Source: Paracoccus shanxieyensis
GTDB taxonomy: Bacteria > Pseudomonadota > Alphaproteobacteria > Rhodobacterales > Rhodobacteraceae
Assembly (NCBI RefSeq): GCF_009711265.1
Contig: NZ_WMII01000001.1
Coordinates: 248,001-312,000, forward strand
Direction of reading: 5' to 3'
DNA: 64,000 nt
A program made the translations under genes and the position numbers. The stretch's first letter is position 1. Each line of letters begins with the position of its first letter. Under the pieces are notes generated by a model. It was not told the origin of the DNA. It did not search any database and saw only the letters and a program-made list of their open reading frames with translations. Below, piece after piece: positions 44,622-54,305 of this stretch.

Positions 44622-44972
44622 ATGACAGTCACGCTGCATGTCTGCATCACCTGCCGCGCCGGACAGCCGGTCGCGGAGGGCCATCCCGTTCCGGGCCAGC
44701 GCCTGCATGACGCGCTGACGGCGGCCGTGCCCGCGGGCGTGCGCATCCAGCCCGTCGAATGTCTGTCGGCCTGTTCCAACGGCGCGGCGATCGCCCTGAC
44801 CGGGCCGGATCGCTGGACCTATGTCTATGGCCAGATGAGCGCCGAAGACGCCCCGCAGATCCTTGAAGGCGCGGCGGCCTATGCCGCGACCGATGACGGC
44901 ATCGTGCCGTGGCGCGACCGCGTGACGATTTTCCGCAAGCGCAGTTTGGCGCGCATTCCTCCGATTGGGTAA
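44622..44972 (+). CDS. DUF1636 family (2Fe-2S ferredoxin-like) protein
   Basis: The 116-residue protein has cysteines in CITCRAG near the N-terminus and in CLSACSNG at about residue 48. This four-cysteine pattern of thioredoxin-like 2Fe-2S proteins defines DUF1636. The family is repeatedly found first in riboswitch-controlled cobalamin operons, just before cobW, as here. An electron-transfer or metal-delivery role is plausible but unproven. Confidence 0.88.
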   Translation: MTVTLHVCITCRAGQPVAEGHPVPGQRLHDALTAAVPAGVRIQPVECLSACSNGAAIALTGPDRWTYVYGQMSAEDAPQILEGAAAYAATDDGIVPWRDRVTIFRKRSLARIPPIG

Positions 44973-44975
44973 GAC

Positions 44976-46010
44976 ATGACCGACCTGACCAAGACCCCCG
45001 TGACCGTCATCACCGGCTTTCTGGGCGCGGGCAAGACCACGCTGATCCGGCATCTGATGACCAACCCGCAGGGCAAGCGGCTGGCAGTGCTGGTCAATGA
45101 ATTCGGGACCGTTGGCGTCGATGGCGACATCCTGAAATCCTGCGCCGACGAAAACTGCCCCGCGGAAAACATCCTTGAGCTGTCCAATGGCTGCATCTGC
45201 TGCACCGTCGCCGACGACTTCATCCCGACGCTGGAAAAGCTGATGGCGATGCCGCAAAAGCCCGACCATATCCTGATCGAGACCTCGGGTCTGGCGCTGC
45301 CGAAACCGCTGCTGAAGGCATTTGACTGGCCCGCCATCCGCTCGCGCATCACCGTGGACGGCGTGATCGCGCTGGCCGATGCCGAAGCCGTGGCCGCAGG
45401 CCGCTTCGCCCCCAATGAGGCCGCCGTTCAGGCGCAGCGCGAGGCCGATGACAGCCTTGACCACGAAACGCCGCTGTCCGAAGTCTTCGAGGATCAGATC
45501 GCCTGCGCCGATATCGTGCTTCTGTCCAAGGCCGATCTGGCCGGCGAGGCCGGTCTGGCCGCAGCCCGCACGGTGATCGAGGCCGAGGCGCCGCGCAAGC
45601 TGCCGATCCTGCCCCTGACCGATGGGGTGATCGACCCGCGCGTGATCCTTGGGCTGGGCGCCGCCGCCGAGGACGATCTGGATGCGCGGCCCAGCCATCA
45701 TGATGGCGCCGACGACCACGAACACGACGATTTCGACAGCGTGGTGATCGACCTGCCCGACATCGCCGACCCCGCCGATCTGGTCACCCGGATCCAGCGG
45801 CTGGCGCGCGAGCAGAACATCCTGCGCGTCAAGGGCCATGTCGCCGTCGCAGGCAAGCCGATGCGCCTGCTGGTGCAGGCCGTGGGCGGCCGCATCCGTC
45901 ACCAATACGACCGCCCGTGGGGCGATCAGCCGCGCCTGTCGCGCCTTGTGGTCATTGCCGAACATGACGACATCGACCCGGCCGCGATCCATGCCGTGCT
46001 GATCGGATAA
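44976..46010 (+). CDS. cobW: CobW family GTPase, probable cobalt chaperone
   Basis: The 344-residue G3E GTPase has a P-loop in GFLGAGKTTL (residues 14-23) and the metal-binding GCICC (Cys73, 75, 76). A His/Asp-rich stretch HHDGADDHEHDD lies at about 240. CobW proteins are thought to deliver Co(II) to the CobNST chelatase in a GTP-dependent way. It starts 3 bases after the DUF1636 stop and ends 9 bases before cobN. Confidence 0.96.
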   Translation: MTDLTKTPVTVITGFLGAGKTTLIRHLMTNPQGKRLAVLVNEFGTVGVDGDILKSCADENCPAENILELSNGCICCTVADDFIPTLEKLMAMPQKPDHILIETSGLALPKPLLKAFDWPAIRSRITVDGVIALADAEAVAAGRFAPNEAAVQAQREADDSLDHETPLSEVFEDQIACADIVLLSKADLAGEAGLAAARTVIEAEAPRKLPILPLTDGVIDPRVILGLGAAAEDDLDARPSHHDGADDHEHDDFDSVVIDLPDIADPADLVTRIQRLAREQNILRVKGHVAVAGKPMRLLVQAVGGRIRHQYDRPWGDQPRLSRLVVIAEHDDIDPAAIHAVLIG

Positions 46011-46019
46011 GGGGGCGAT

Positions 46020-49000
46020 TTGCACGTCATCTTCCGCGAAACCCTTGGGCTTGACGACACCGAGATCCCCACGGATCCCGGCCAGAGCCCCGCCGATCTG
46101 GTCGTGCTGTCCTATTCCGACAGCGACCTTGGCGCGTTCGCGGCGGGTTGGCGGCGGGGCGGGCTGCCCGCGCTGCGACTGTGCAATATCGCGGCGCTGC
46201 GCCACCCGGTCTCGGTCGATCAGTATTGCGAGGCGACGCTTTCGGGCGCGCGCGCCGTGCTGGTCCGCCTGATCGGAGGCGAGGCCTACTGGCCCTATGG
46301 TGCCGCCAGCCTGCAGGATCTGGCGCGGCGGCGTGGCATCGCGCTGGCGATCCTGCCCGCCGATGGCCGCCCCGATCCGGTGCTGGACCGGCTGTCCACC
46401 CTGCCCGTTCCGGTGCTGCGGCGGCTGTCGGCGCTTTGCGACGAAGGCGGGGCGGTGGCGGCGCAGATGGCGCTGGCGGAACTGGCCCGCGCGGCGGGGC
46501 TGGACGTGCCGCAGCCGCAAGGCCAGCCCGTGCTTCCGCCATGGGGCTTTTACGACCCCGACCATGGCGTCGTGGCGCGCCCTTTGCCCGGCGACCGGCG
46601 CGTGCTGGTCGGGTTTTACCGCAGCTATCTGACCAGCGCCGATCTTGGCCCGGTCGATGCGATGATCCGCGCGCTGCGCGCCGAAGGCTTTGCCGCGACC
46701 GGGGTTTTCGCGCCCTCGTTGAAGGTGCCGGGCCTTGCGGACTGGCTGGCGCCGCATCTGCCGGGGCTGGCGGCGGTGGTCAACATGACCGCCTTTTCCG
46801 CGCGCGACGATGCGGGGGCCACGCCCTTTGACGGCGCGGATTGCCCGGTCTTTCAGGTGGCGCTGTCCACCGCCCCCCGCGCGCTGTGGCAGGCCGAAGA
46901 GCGCGGCCTGTCGGCGGCCGATCTGGCGATGCATGTGGTCCTGCCCGAGGTCGATGGCCGCATCTTCCTTGGTGCCGTCAGCTTCAAGGAGCCTCAGCCG
47001 CGCGATCCCGATCTGCAGTTCTCGCGCATGGTGCATGCGCCGGATGCCGCGCTGATCCAGGCGGCGGTGGCGCGCATCAAGGCGTGGCACGGGCTGCGTC
47101 AGCCTGCGCGCCGCGCGGTGGTGCTGTCGACCTATCCCGGCAAGCCGCATCAGCTGGCCCATGCCGTCGGGCTGGACGCGCTGGCATCCTGTGGGGAAAT
47201 CCTTGGCATTCCGCATCAGGACCTGGGCCAGCGCCTGCTTCACGAACGCATCGCATGGCAGGGATACGCCACGGCGCTGGAAACCCTGCCCGCCGCGCTG
47301 CGCGCCGATCTGCAGGCGGCGTGGGGCGATCCGCCGGACAGGCTGCAATTTGCCGCGATCCGCAGCGGCCGCGCGCTGATTGCCCTGCAACCCGAACGCG
47401 GCGACGCCCAGACCCGCGCCGAGCATTACCACGATCTGTCGCGCACGCCGCGCCATGAATATGTCGGGTTCTATCTGTGGCTGCGCGGCCAGACCGATGC
47501 GCTGATCCATATGGGCGCGCATGGCACGCTGGAATGGCTGCCGGGCAAGTCGGTGGCGCTGTCGGGCGACTGCTGGCCGCAGGCGCTGCTGGGCGATCTG
47601 CCCGTCATCTATCCCTTCATCGTCAACGATCCGGGCGAGGCGGCGCAGGCCAAGCGCCGCCTGTCCGCCGTGACGCTGGGCCATGTCCCGCCGCCAATTG
47701 CCGAGGCCGCGACACCGGAAAACCTGCTGCATCTGGAACGGCTGCTGGATGAATATTCCACCGCCGACGGGCTGGACCCGCGCCGCCGCGACCGCCTGAT
47801 CACAGCCATCCGCGACGAGGCCCGCGCCGCCGGGGTCGAGGCCGATCTGGGCCTGCCCGCCGCCGCCTCGGCGGCCGAGGCGATCCCGCTGATCGACCGC
47901 TTCGTCTGCGACCTGAAGGAAAGCCGCTTTGGCGAGGGGCTGCATGTCTATGGCACGGCGCCGGGGGAAATGGACGGGCTGGACCGCGCGCTGGCGGGGC
48001 GGTATGTGGCCCCCGGCCCCTCGGGCTCGCCCGCGCGGGGGCGGCTGGATGTGCTGCCGACGGGGCGCAACCTTTACACCGTCGATCCCCGCGCCGTGCC
48101 GTCCCGCGCCGCCCATGCGCAAGGCGTGAAACTGGCCGAGGAGCTGCTGCGCCGCCATCTGCAGGACCATGGCGACTGGCCGCGCGGGCTGGTCGTCGAT
48201 CTGTGGGGCAGCGCCACCATGCGCACCGCCGGTGAGGAATTCGCCATGGCGCTGCATCTGGCCGGGCTGGCGCCGCGCTGGGATGCGGGTTCGGGTCGGG
48301 TCGCGGGGGTCGAGATCCTGCCGCTGGCGGAACTGGGCCGGCCAAGGATCGACGTGACGCTGCGCGTCTCGGGGCTGTTTCGCGACGTGTTTCCGGGGCT
48401 GGCGCAACTGTTTGAAACCGGGGCGGATGCCTTGGCCGCGCGGCAGGAAACCGTGCAGGACAACCCCTATCTGGCGCGCGGCCCCCGGGTCTTTGGCCCA
48501 AAACCGGGGCTCTATGGCCTTGGCATCACCGAACTGGCCGAGACCTTTACCGATGCCGCCCGCGCGCAGGCGGGCGAGGCATGGCTGGCCGCGTCGTCCC
48601 ACGCCATCGGGGCGGATGGGAGCGTCACGCATCAGCCGCAGGCGATCCGCGACCGGCTGGCCGGGGCGGATGCCTTTGTCCATGCACAGGATCTGCCGGA
48701 ATCCGATCTGCTGCTGGCCAGCGACTATGCCGCGCATGAGGCGGGATTTGCCGCCGCCATGGCGCGGATCGGTGCGCCCGCGCCTGCGCTTTACCACCTC
48801 GACGCCACCCGCCCCGATCAGCCCCGCGCGCGCCTTCTGACCGAGGAAATCGCCCGCGTCACCCGCGCCCGCGCGGCAAACCCCGCATGGGCCACCGGCA
48901 TGATGGCGCATGGTTTTCGCGGGGCAGCCGAAATCGCGGCGACGCTGGACCATATGGCCGCTTTCGCCAATCTGGCCGGCGTGGTGCCGGGGCATCTGTT

Positions 49001-49157
49001 CGATCTGTATCATCAGGCCACGCTGGAACGGGCCGATCTTGTGGCCTTCATGCAGCGCGAAAATCCGGCGGCGCTGGCGGCGATGCGCGACATGTTCGCA
49101 CGGCTTCTGGACAGCGGGCTTTGGGTCACGCGCCGCAATTCGGTGCTGGCGTCATGA
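46020..49157 (+). CDS. cobN: Cobaltochelatase subunit CobN
   Basis: The 1045-residue large subunit inserts Co(II) into hydrogenobyrinic acid a,c-diamide with CobS and CobT, which are not in this window. Family stretches are LSTYPGKPHQLAHAVGLDA-like sequence (core STYPGKPHQ), HMGAHGTLEWLPGKSVALS, GSATMRTAGEEFAMAL and the C-terminal GHLFDLYHQATL. The start is TTG, with AAGGGGGCGA upstream, and matches the usual MHVIFRET N-terminus. The stop overlaps cobG by ATGA. Confidence 0.95.
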   Translation: MHVIFRETLGLDDTEIPTDPGQSPADLVVLSYSDSDLGAFAAGWRRGGLPALRLCNIAALRHPVSVDQYCEATLSGARAVLVRLIGGEAYWPYGAASLQDLARRRGIALAILPADGRPDPVLDRLSTLPVPVLRRLSALCDEGGAVAAQMALAELARAAGLDVPQPQGQPVLPPWGFYDPDHGVVARPLPGDRRVLVGFYRSYLTSADLGPVDAMIRALRAEGFAATGVFAPSLKVPGLADWLAPHLPGLAAVVNMTAFSARDDAGATPFDGADCPVFQVALSTAPRALWQAEERGLSAADLAMHVVLPEVDGRIFLGAVSFKEPQPRDPDLQFSRMVHAPDAALIQAAVARIKAWHGLRQPARRAVVLSTYPGKPHQLAHAVGLDALASCGEILGIPHQDLGQRLLHERIAWQGYATALETLPAALRADLQAAWGDPPDRLQFAAIRSGRALIALQPERGDAQTRAEHYHDLSRTPRHEYVGFYLWLRGQTDALIHMGAHGTLEWLPGKSVALSGDCWPQALLGDLPVIYPFIVNDPGEAAQAKRRLSAVTLGHVPPPIAEAATPENLLHLERLLDEYSTADGLDPRRRDRLITAIRDEARAAGVEADLGLPAAASAAEAIPLIDRFVCDLKESRFGEGLHVYGTAPGEMDGLDRALAGRYVAPGPSGSPARGRLDVLPTGRNLYTVDPRAVPSRAAHAQGVKLAEELLRRHLQDHGDWPRGLVVDLWGSATMRTAGEEFAMALHLAGLAPRWDAGSGRVAGVEILPLAELGRPRIDVTLRVSGLFRDVFPGLAQLFETGADALAARQETVQDNPYLARGPRVFGPKPGLYGLGITELAETFTDAARAQAGEAWLAASSHAIGADGSVTHQPQAIRDRLAGADAFVHAQDLPESDLLLASDYAAHEAGFAAAMARIGAPAPALYHLDATRPDQPRARLLTEEIARVTRARAANPAWATGMMAHGFRGAAEIAATLDHMAAFANLAGVVPGHLFDLYHQATLERADLVAFMQRENPAALAAMRDMFARLLDSGLWVTRRNSVLAS

Positions 49158-50974
49158 GCTTCGATATCAGGGGATGGTGTCCGGGCGCGCTGCGGCCCAT
49201 GGTCTCGGGGGATGGGCTGGTGCTGCGCATCCGGCCCCGCAATGGCAGGCTGGATGTGGAACAGGCGCGGGCGATTGCCGCGCTGTCGGCGCAGCATGGC
49301 AACGGGCTGATCGACCTGACCAGCCGTGCCAATCTGCAATTGCGCGGGCTGGACGCGAAGGGGCATCGCGCGGCGCTGATCGCCTTGGGCCGGATGGGCC
49401 TGCTGGACGCCACCGAACGGGCCGAGGCACAGCGCAACGTGATCTTGCAGCCCTTTGCCCCCGTGGGCGGCGCGGGCTGGCAACTGGCCGCGGATCTGGC
49501 CGCATGGCTGACCACCGACGCGCCGACGCTGCCGGGCAAGTTCGGCTTTGCGGTGGACGATGCGCCGCCCGTGCTGTCCGACGCGCCCGCCGACATCCGC
49601 CTGATCCCCGGCCCCAAGGGCTGGCAGGCATGGCCCGAGGGCGCGGCGTGGTTTCTGCCCGGCGGGCTGGAGGCCGCGCAGGCGCTGGTGGCATGGTTTC
49701 TGGCGGAAGACGGCGTCGACGCCGAGGGACGCGGACGGATGCGCGATGTGACATCCCGCGCGCACCCGCCCGCCGGGGCCTGTCATGCGGCAAGGCCCGC
49801 GCAGGCCCCCCCGGTGCAGCCGGGCGAGGTCGCGCAAGGCTTGCTGCTGGGATTTGCCTTTGGCCAGATCACCGCCGAGCAACTGGCAGCCGTGGACGCG
49901 CCGCTGCGGTTGACGCCCTGGCGGATGCTGCTGCTGGAAACGCGGACGCAGGCGCGGATCTTGGGGGCCATCAAGGCCCCCGGCGATCCGATGCTGCGCA
50001 TCTCTGCCTGCACCGGCGCGCCCCGCTGCCCGCAGGGTCAGGCGGATGTGCGCGGTCTGGCGCGCCGACTCGCGCCATATCTGGCCCCATATCTGGCCCC
50101 GCATCCGGGCCCGCATCCAGACCCGGCCTTCCACGGGCGCAGCCTGCATGTCAGCGGCTGCAGCAAGGGCTGCGCGCAACGCAGCCGCGCGGATATCACG
50201 CTGGTCGCGCGCGGCACCGACCGCTTTGCCTATATCCCGGACGGACGCGCCGGGGACGCGCCGGAACGTCTGCTGAAAGCGCGCGATCTGATGCGCTTGC
50301 TCGCGTTCCCGGCCCATGACATGACCCCCGAAAACCAAGACAGGCCCATGCACAGCTATGAAACCGACGGGGCGGCGATCTATCGCCAGTCCTTTGCCAC
50401 GATCCGGGCCGAGGCCGATCTGACCCGCTTTTCGACCGATGAAGAACCCGTCGTGGTACGCATGATCCATGCAGCCGGGCTGGTGGGGCTGGAACGCGAC
50501 GTGGTGTTTTCGCCCGGCATGGCGCAGGCGGCGCGGGCCGCGCTGGCCGCAGGCGCGCCGATCCTGTGCGATGCGCGCATGGTCAGCGAAGGCATCACCC
50601 GCCCGCGCCTGCCCGCGGGCAACCGCGTGATCTGCACCCTGCACGATCCGCGCGTGCCGGATCTGGCGGCCGCCATGGGCAACACCCGCAGCGCCGCCGC
50701 GCTGGAACTGTGGCGCGAGGATCTGGCAGGCGCGGTGGTGGCCATCGGCAACGCGCCGACGGCACTGTTTCATCTGCTGAACATGCTGAAAGACCCCGCC
50801 TGCCCGCGTCCCGCCGCCATCATCGGCTGCCCGGTGGGCTTTGTCGGCGCGGCGGAATCCAAGGACGCGCTGATGGCCGATCTGCCGGTGCCCGCGCTGA
50901 TCGTGCGCGGGAGGCTGGGCGGCTCGGCCATCACGGTCGCCGCCATCAACGCGCTGGCCAGCTGGAAGGAATGA
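49154..50974 (+). CDS. cobGH: Fused precorrin-3B synthase (CobG) and precorrin-8X methylmutase (CobH)
   Basis: One uninterrupted frame of 606 codons covers two enzymes. Residues 1 to about 390 are CobG, a nitrite/sulfite-reductase-like protein that oxidises precorrin-3A. Its FeS/heme cysteines are in SACTGAPRCPQG and SGCSKGCAQRS, and it has a Pro-rich insert PYLAPYLAPHPGPHPDP. Residues about 399-606 are CobH, with the catalytic His439 in VRMIHAAG and SKDAL near the end. No stop separates them. Internal ATGs at 50318 and 50348 have at best weak ribosome sites, so separate CobH translation is possible but not favoured. The ends overlap cobN and cobI by ATGA. Confidence 0.9.
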   Translation: MSFDIRGWCPGALRPMVSGDGLVLRIRPRNGRLDVEQARAIAALSAQHGNGLIDLTSRANLQLRGLDAKGHRAALIALGRMGLLDATERAEAQRNVILQPFAPVGGAGWQLAADLAAWLTTDAPTLPGKFGFAVDDAPPVLSDAPADIRLIPGPKGWQAWPEGAAWFLPGGLEAAQALVAWFLAEDGVDAEGRGRMRDVTSRAHPPAGACHAARPAQAPPVQPGEVAQGLLLGFAFGQITAEQLAAVDAPLRLTPWRMLLLETRTQARILGAIKAPGDPMLRISACTGAPRCPQGQADVRGLARRLAPYLAPYLAPHPGPHPDPAFHGRSLHVSGCSKGCAQRSRADITLVARGTDRFAYIPDGRAGDAPERLLKARDLMRLLAFPAHDMTPENQDRPMHSYETDGAAIYRQSFATIRAEADLTRFSTDEEPVVVRMIHAAGLVGLERDVVFSPGMAQAARAALAAGAPILCDARMVSEGITRPRLPAGNRVICTLHDPRVPDLAAAMGNTRSAAALELWREDLAGAVVAIGNAPTALFHLLNMLKDPACPRPAAIIGCPVGFVGAAESKDALMADLPVPALIVRGRLGGSAITVAAINALASWKE

Positions 50975-51714
50975 CCATGGGCAAGGTGATCTGCGCAGGT
51001 CTTGGGCCGGGCGACCCCGATCTGATGTCGGTGCGCGCCGACCGGCTGATCCGGGGCGCCCGCCAGATCGCCTATTTCCGCAAGAAGGGGCGCGAGGGTC
51101 AGGCCCGCCGCATCGTCGCGCATCTGCTGGCGCCGGGCGTGGTCGAACATGCCATGGAATATCCCGTCACGACCGAGATCCCCTTCGACAGCCCGGACTA
51201 TAACCGGCTGCTCTCGGGCTTTTACGACGACTGGACGCGGCGGCTGACGGCGCTGGCCGCGCAGGGCGATATCGTCGTTCTGTGCGAGGGCGACCCGCTG
51301 TTCTATGGCTCGTTCATGCATCTGCACGCCCGGCTGCAAGGCATCGTCGAGGTCCAGATCGTGCCCGGCATCCCCGGCATGACCGGCTGCTGGAACGCCG
51401 TGGGCCAGCCGATGACATGGGGCGATGATGCGATGACCGTGCTGATGGGCACGCTGCCCGAGCCCGACCTGATCCGCCATATCCGCGCCGCCGATGCGGT
51501 GGTGGTGATGAAAACCGGGCGCAACCTGCCCAAGATCGCCCGCGCCCTGTCCGCCGCCGGGCGCATGGGCGATGCGTGGCTGGTCGAACGCGGCACGATG
51601 CCCAATCAGCGCGTGACCCCGCTGGCGCAGGCCGATCTGGCCGCCTGCCCGTATTTCGCCACCGTGCTGGTGCATGGCCATGGCCGCCGTCCGCTGGCGG
51701 ATGCTGCGGAATGA
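50971..51714 (+). CDS. cobI: Precorrin-2 C20-methyltransferase
   Basis: The 247-residue SAM-dependent methylase shows GLGPGDPDLMSVRA at the N-terminus, LCEGDPLFYGSFMHLH, VPGIPGMTG and VVMKTGRNL. It makes precorrin-3A, the substrate of CobG. The ATG overlaps the cobGH stop and its stop overlaps the cobJ start (both ATGA). GAAGGA precedes the start. Confidence 0.96.
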   Translation: MTMGKVICAGLGPGDPDLMSVRADRLIRGARQIAYFRKKGREGQARRIVAHLLAPGVVEHAMEYPVTTEIPFDSPDYNRLLSGFYDDWTRRLTALAAQGDIVVLCEGDPLFYGSFMHLHARLQGIVEVQIVPGIPGMTGCWNAVGQPMTWGDDAMTVLMGTLPEPDLIRHIRAADAVVVMKTGRNLPKIARALSAAGRMGDAWLVERGTMPNQRVTPLAQADLAACPYFATVLVHGHGRRPLADAAE

Positions 51715-52433
51715 CCGGCTGGGTGGCCGTCGCGGGGCTTGGACCGGGGGATGAGGCGCTGGTGACGCCGCAAGTGCGCGCGGCGCTGGATCAGGCGACC
51801 GATGTGGTGGGCTATATCCCCTATGTCGCGCGCGTTGCGCCGCGTGCGGGGCTGGTGCTGCATGCCAGCGATAACCGCGTGGAACTGGACCGCGCGCGGC
51901 TGGCGCTGGATCTGGCGCGGGACGGGCGGCGGGTGGTCGTGGTGTCCTCGGGCGATCCGGGGGTGTTCGCCATGGCCTCGGCGCTGTTCGAAGTGGTGAC
52001 GGACGACGCCCCCGACATCCGCATCCTGCCCGGCATCACCGCGATGCTGGCGGCGGCAGCGCGGCTGGGCGCGCCCTTGGGGCATGATTTCTGCGCCATC
52101 AACCTGTCCGACAATCTGAAACCCTGGCCGCTGATCGAGCGGCGGCTGCGGCTGGCGGCGCAGGCGGATTTCGCCATGGCCTTTTATAACCCACGCTCCA
52201 AGGCCCGGCCCGAGGGTTTTGCCCGCGTCTTGCAGATCCTGCGCGACGAATGCGGCCCCGAACGGCTGATTTCCTTTGCCCGTGCGGTCTCGACCGCGCA
52301 GGAATCGCTGCTGACCGTCACGCTGGCCGAAGCCACGCCGCAGATGGCCGACATGCGCACCGTGGTGATCGTCGGCAACAGCGCCACCCGGCGCGCGGGC
52401 CGATGGGTCTATACCCCGCGATCCGCGTCATGA
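51711..52433 (+). CDS. cobJ: Precorrin-3B C17-methyltransferase
   Basis: The 240-residue methylase contracts the ring while methylating C17. Motifs are GLGPGDEALVTPQ, IPYVARV, SSGDPGVFAMA, LPGITAMLAAAA, FAMAFYNPRS and VVIVGNS. It overlaps cobI by ATGA. Its 3' end overlaps the 3' end of cobK, which runs the other way, by 25 bases. Confidence 0.96.
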   Translation: MTGWVAVAGLGPGDEALVTPQVRAALDQATDVVGYIPYVARVAPRAGLVLHASDNRVELDRARLALDLARDGRRVVVVSSGDPGVFAMASALFEVVTDDAPDIRILPGITAMLAAAARLGAPLGHDFCAINLSDNLKPWPLIERRLRLAAQADFAMAFYNPRSKARPEGFARVLQILRDECGPERLISFARAVSTAQESLLTVTLAEATPQMADMRTVVIVGNSATRRAGRWVYTPRSAS

Positions 52434-53146
52434 AGCCAGCGCAGCACCTGATCCGGGGTCGTGACGGCGTGGCGCGGCGGCAATGCGGGGCGGTCGATCA
52501 TCACAACGGGCAGCCCAAGCGCGCGTGCGGCGTCCAGCTTGGCCCGCGCGGCGCTGCCCCCGGCATTCTTGGCGACGATATGGCGGATCTGGTGACGGCG
52601 CAGCAATTCCGTGTCGCCGGGCACCGTGAACGGCCCGCGCGAGATGATCAGCGTGGCGTCGGGCATGGGGTGGCTGGCCACCTCGGCAAAGCGCAGCATC
52701 CAGCGATGGGCGCGGCCAAGGAACGGCGCAAGGTTCTGTCGGCCGATGGCCAGAAACACGCCCGAACCGTCGCCGGGCAGGCTTGCGGCGGCGGATTCAA
52801 AATCCGCGACGGTCACCCAGTCGTCGCCGGGTCCGGGTTGCCATGCCGGGCGTTCCAGCGCGATCAGCGGTATGCCGGTCTGCGCGCTGGCGGCAATGGC
52901 GTTCTGGCTGATCCCTGCGGCAAAGGGATGCGTGGCATCGATGATATGCGTGATCGCGGTCTGGCGCAGATAATCGACCAGCCCCGCCACGCCGCCGAAC
53001 CCGCCGATCCGCGTGGGCATCGGCTGAGCGACCGGACGCGCCGTGCGCCCGGCATAGGAAAACACGCCCTCCAGCCCGGACGCGGCCACGGCATCGGCCA
53101 TCAGCCCCGCCTCGGTCGTTCCGCCCAGCAAAAGGATGCGCGTCAT
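52409..53146 (-). CDS. cobK: Precorrin-6A reductase, on the strand opposite to the rest of the operon
   Basis: The 245-residue NADPH-dependent reductase begins RILLLGGTTEAGLMADA, the Rossmann motif of CobK, and has ITHIIDATHPFAAGIS and the C-terminal LPVVMIDRP. It reduces precorrin-6A made by CobF and CobM. It is inverted between cobJ and cobL. Its ATG (53144-53146) shares two bases with the cobL ATG (53145-53147) in a CATG, and its end overlaps cobJ. Its promoter and ribosome site (AGGGAT, 7 bases upstream) must lie inside the cobL coding region. Confidence 0.95.
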   Translation of the reverse strand: MTRILLLGGTTEAGLMADAVAASGLEGVFSYAGRTARPVAQPMPTRIGGFGGVAGLVDYLRQTAITHIIDATHPFAAGISQNAIAASAQTGIPLIALERPAWQPGPGDDWVTVADFESAAASLPGDGSGVFLAIGRQNLAPFLGRAHRWMLRFAEVASHPMPDATLIISRGPFTVPGDTELLRRHQIRHIVAKNAGGSAARAKLDAARALGLPVVMIDRPALPPRHAVTTPDQVLRWLHDADRGV

Positions 53147-54305
53147 GGGTGATCCCTGGCTTTCGATCATCGGTCTGGGCGAAGATGGACCCGAGGGGCT
53201 GCCCGCTGCAAGCCGTGCGGCGCTGGAGGGGGCGGAAATCGTCTTTGGCGCGCCACGTCATCTGGCGCTGTCGGGCATTCCGGGCCGGGCATGGCCGGTG
53301 CCGTTTTCCATCGCGCCGCTGCTGGAGCTGCGGGGGCGGCAGGTGGCGGCGCTGGTCTCGGGCGATCCGTTCTGGCACGGGGCGGGTGCGGCGCTGGCAG
53401 CAGTCCTGCCTGCGGGCGAATGGCGGGCCTTTCCGGCGCCGGGCGTGTTTTCGCTGGCCGCCGCGCGGCTGGGCTGGGCCTTGCAGGATGTGACCTGCCT
53501 TGGGCTGCATGCCGCGCCCTTTGCCCGGCTGCGTCCGGTGCTGTCGCGCGGCGCGCGGGCGATCTGCCTTTTGCGCGATGGCGACGCGCCCCGCGATTTG
53601 GCCGAGTGGCTGCAGGCTCAGGGGCTGGGCGCCACACAGATGACCGTGCTCGAGGCGCTTGGCGGCCCGCGCGAACGCATCCGTCCCACACGGGCGGCGG
53701 GATTTGCGCTGGATTGCGCCGCGCCGGTCGCGGTGGCGCTGGACGGCGCGGATCTGCCTGCCGGATCGGGGCTGCCGCGCGGCTTTGGCCTGCCCGATGA
53801 CGCCTTTGCCCATGACGGCCAGATCACCCGGCGCATGGTGCGGGCCATGACGCTGGCCGCACTTGCGCCGCGCGCCGGGGAAGTGCTGTGGGATATCGGC
53901 GGCGGCTCGGGCTCAGTCAGCGTCGAGTGGTGCCTGAACGGCGGCAGCGCGATCTGCCTTGAGCCGCGCGCCGACCGCATTACCCATATCCGCGCCAATA
54001 TCGCCGCGTTCGGCCTGACCCGGATGCAGACCGTCCATGGCCGCGCCCCCGAGGCGCTGGGGGGCCTGCCCGCCCCCGATGCGATCTTTGTCGGCGGTGG
54101 GGCGGATGCGGCGCTGTTTGCCGCCCTGCCCGCCGCGCGCATCACCGCCAATGCCGTCACACTGGAGACCGAGGCTTTGCTGACCACCCTGCACGCAGCC
54201 CGCGGCGGCAGCCTGACCCGGATCGGACTGCAAGAGGCAGGCCCGCTGGGCCGCAGCCGTGGCTGGACCCCCGCCCGCAGCATCACGCAATGGAGCTGGC
54301 CATGA
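53145..54305 (+). CDS. cobL: Precorrin-6Y C5,15-methyltransferase (decarboxylating), CbiE-CbiT fusion
   Basis: This 386-residue two-domain enzyme has an N-terminal CbiE-like methylase (about 1-205: [24 protein letters not shown]). The C-terminal CbiT-like domain (about 215-386) has the SAM loop [15 protein letters not shown]. It methylates C5 and C15 and decarboxylates the C12 chain. The ATG at 53145 follows AAAAGGA at 8 bases and overlaps the cobK start codon on the other strand. The stop overlaps cobE by ATGA. Confidence 0.96.
   Translation: MGDPWLSIIGLGEDGPEGLPAASRAALEGAEIVFGAPRHLALSGIPGRAWPVPFSIAPLLELRGRQVAALVSGDPFWHGAGAALAAVLPAGEWRAFPAPGVFSLAAARLGWALQDVTCLGLHAAPFARLRPVLSRGARAICLLRDGDAPRDLAEWLQAQGLGATQMTVLEALGGPRERIRPTRAAGFALDCAAPVAVALDGADLPAGSGLPRGFGLPDDAFAHDGQITRRMVRAMTLAALAPRAGEVLWDIGGGSGSVSVEWCLNGGSAICLEPRADRITHIRANIAAFGLTRMQTVHGRAPEALGGLPAPDAIFVGGGADAALFAALPAARITANAVTLETEALLTTLHAARGGSLTRIGLQEAGPLGRSRGWTPARSITQWSWP

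Noticed and set aside
44595..49013. Very long open frame (over 1400 codons) antisense to cobW/cobN
   Set aside because: It arises from the high-GC codon usage of cobN on the other strand, is Arg/Gln/His-rich without domain pattern, and lacks a ribosome site; the sense genes are certain.
50281..50360. Sequencing frameshift or missing stop as explanation for the cobG-cobH fusion
   Set aside because: Both halves are in the same frame with no disrupted motif on either side and the linker reads normally, so an error is not visible in the data; kept as a point to verify.
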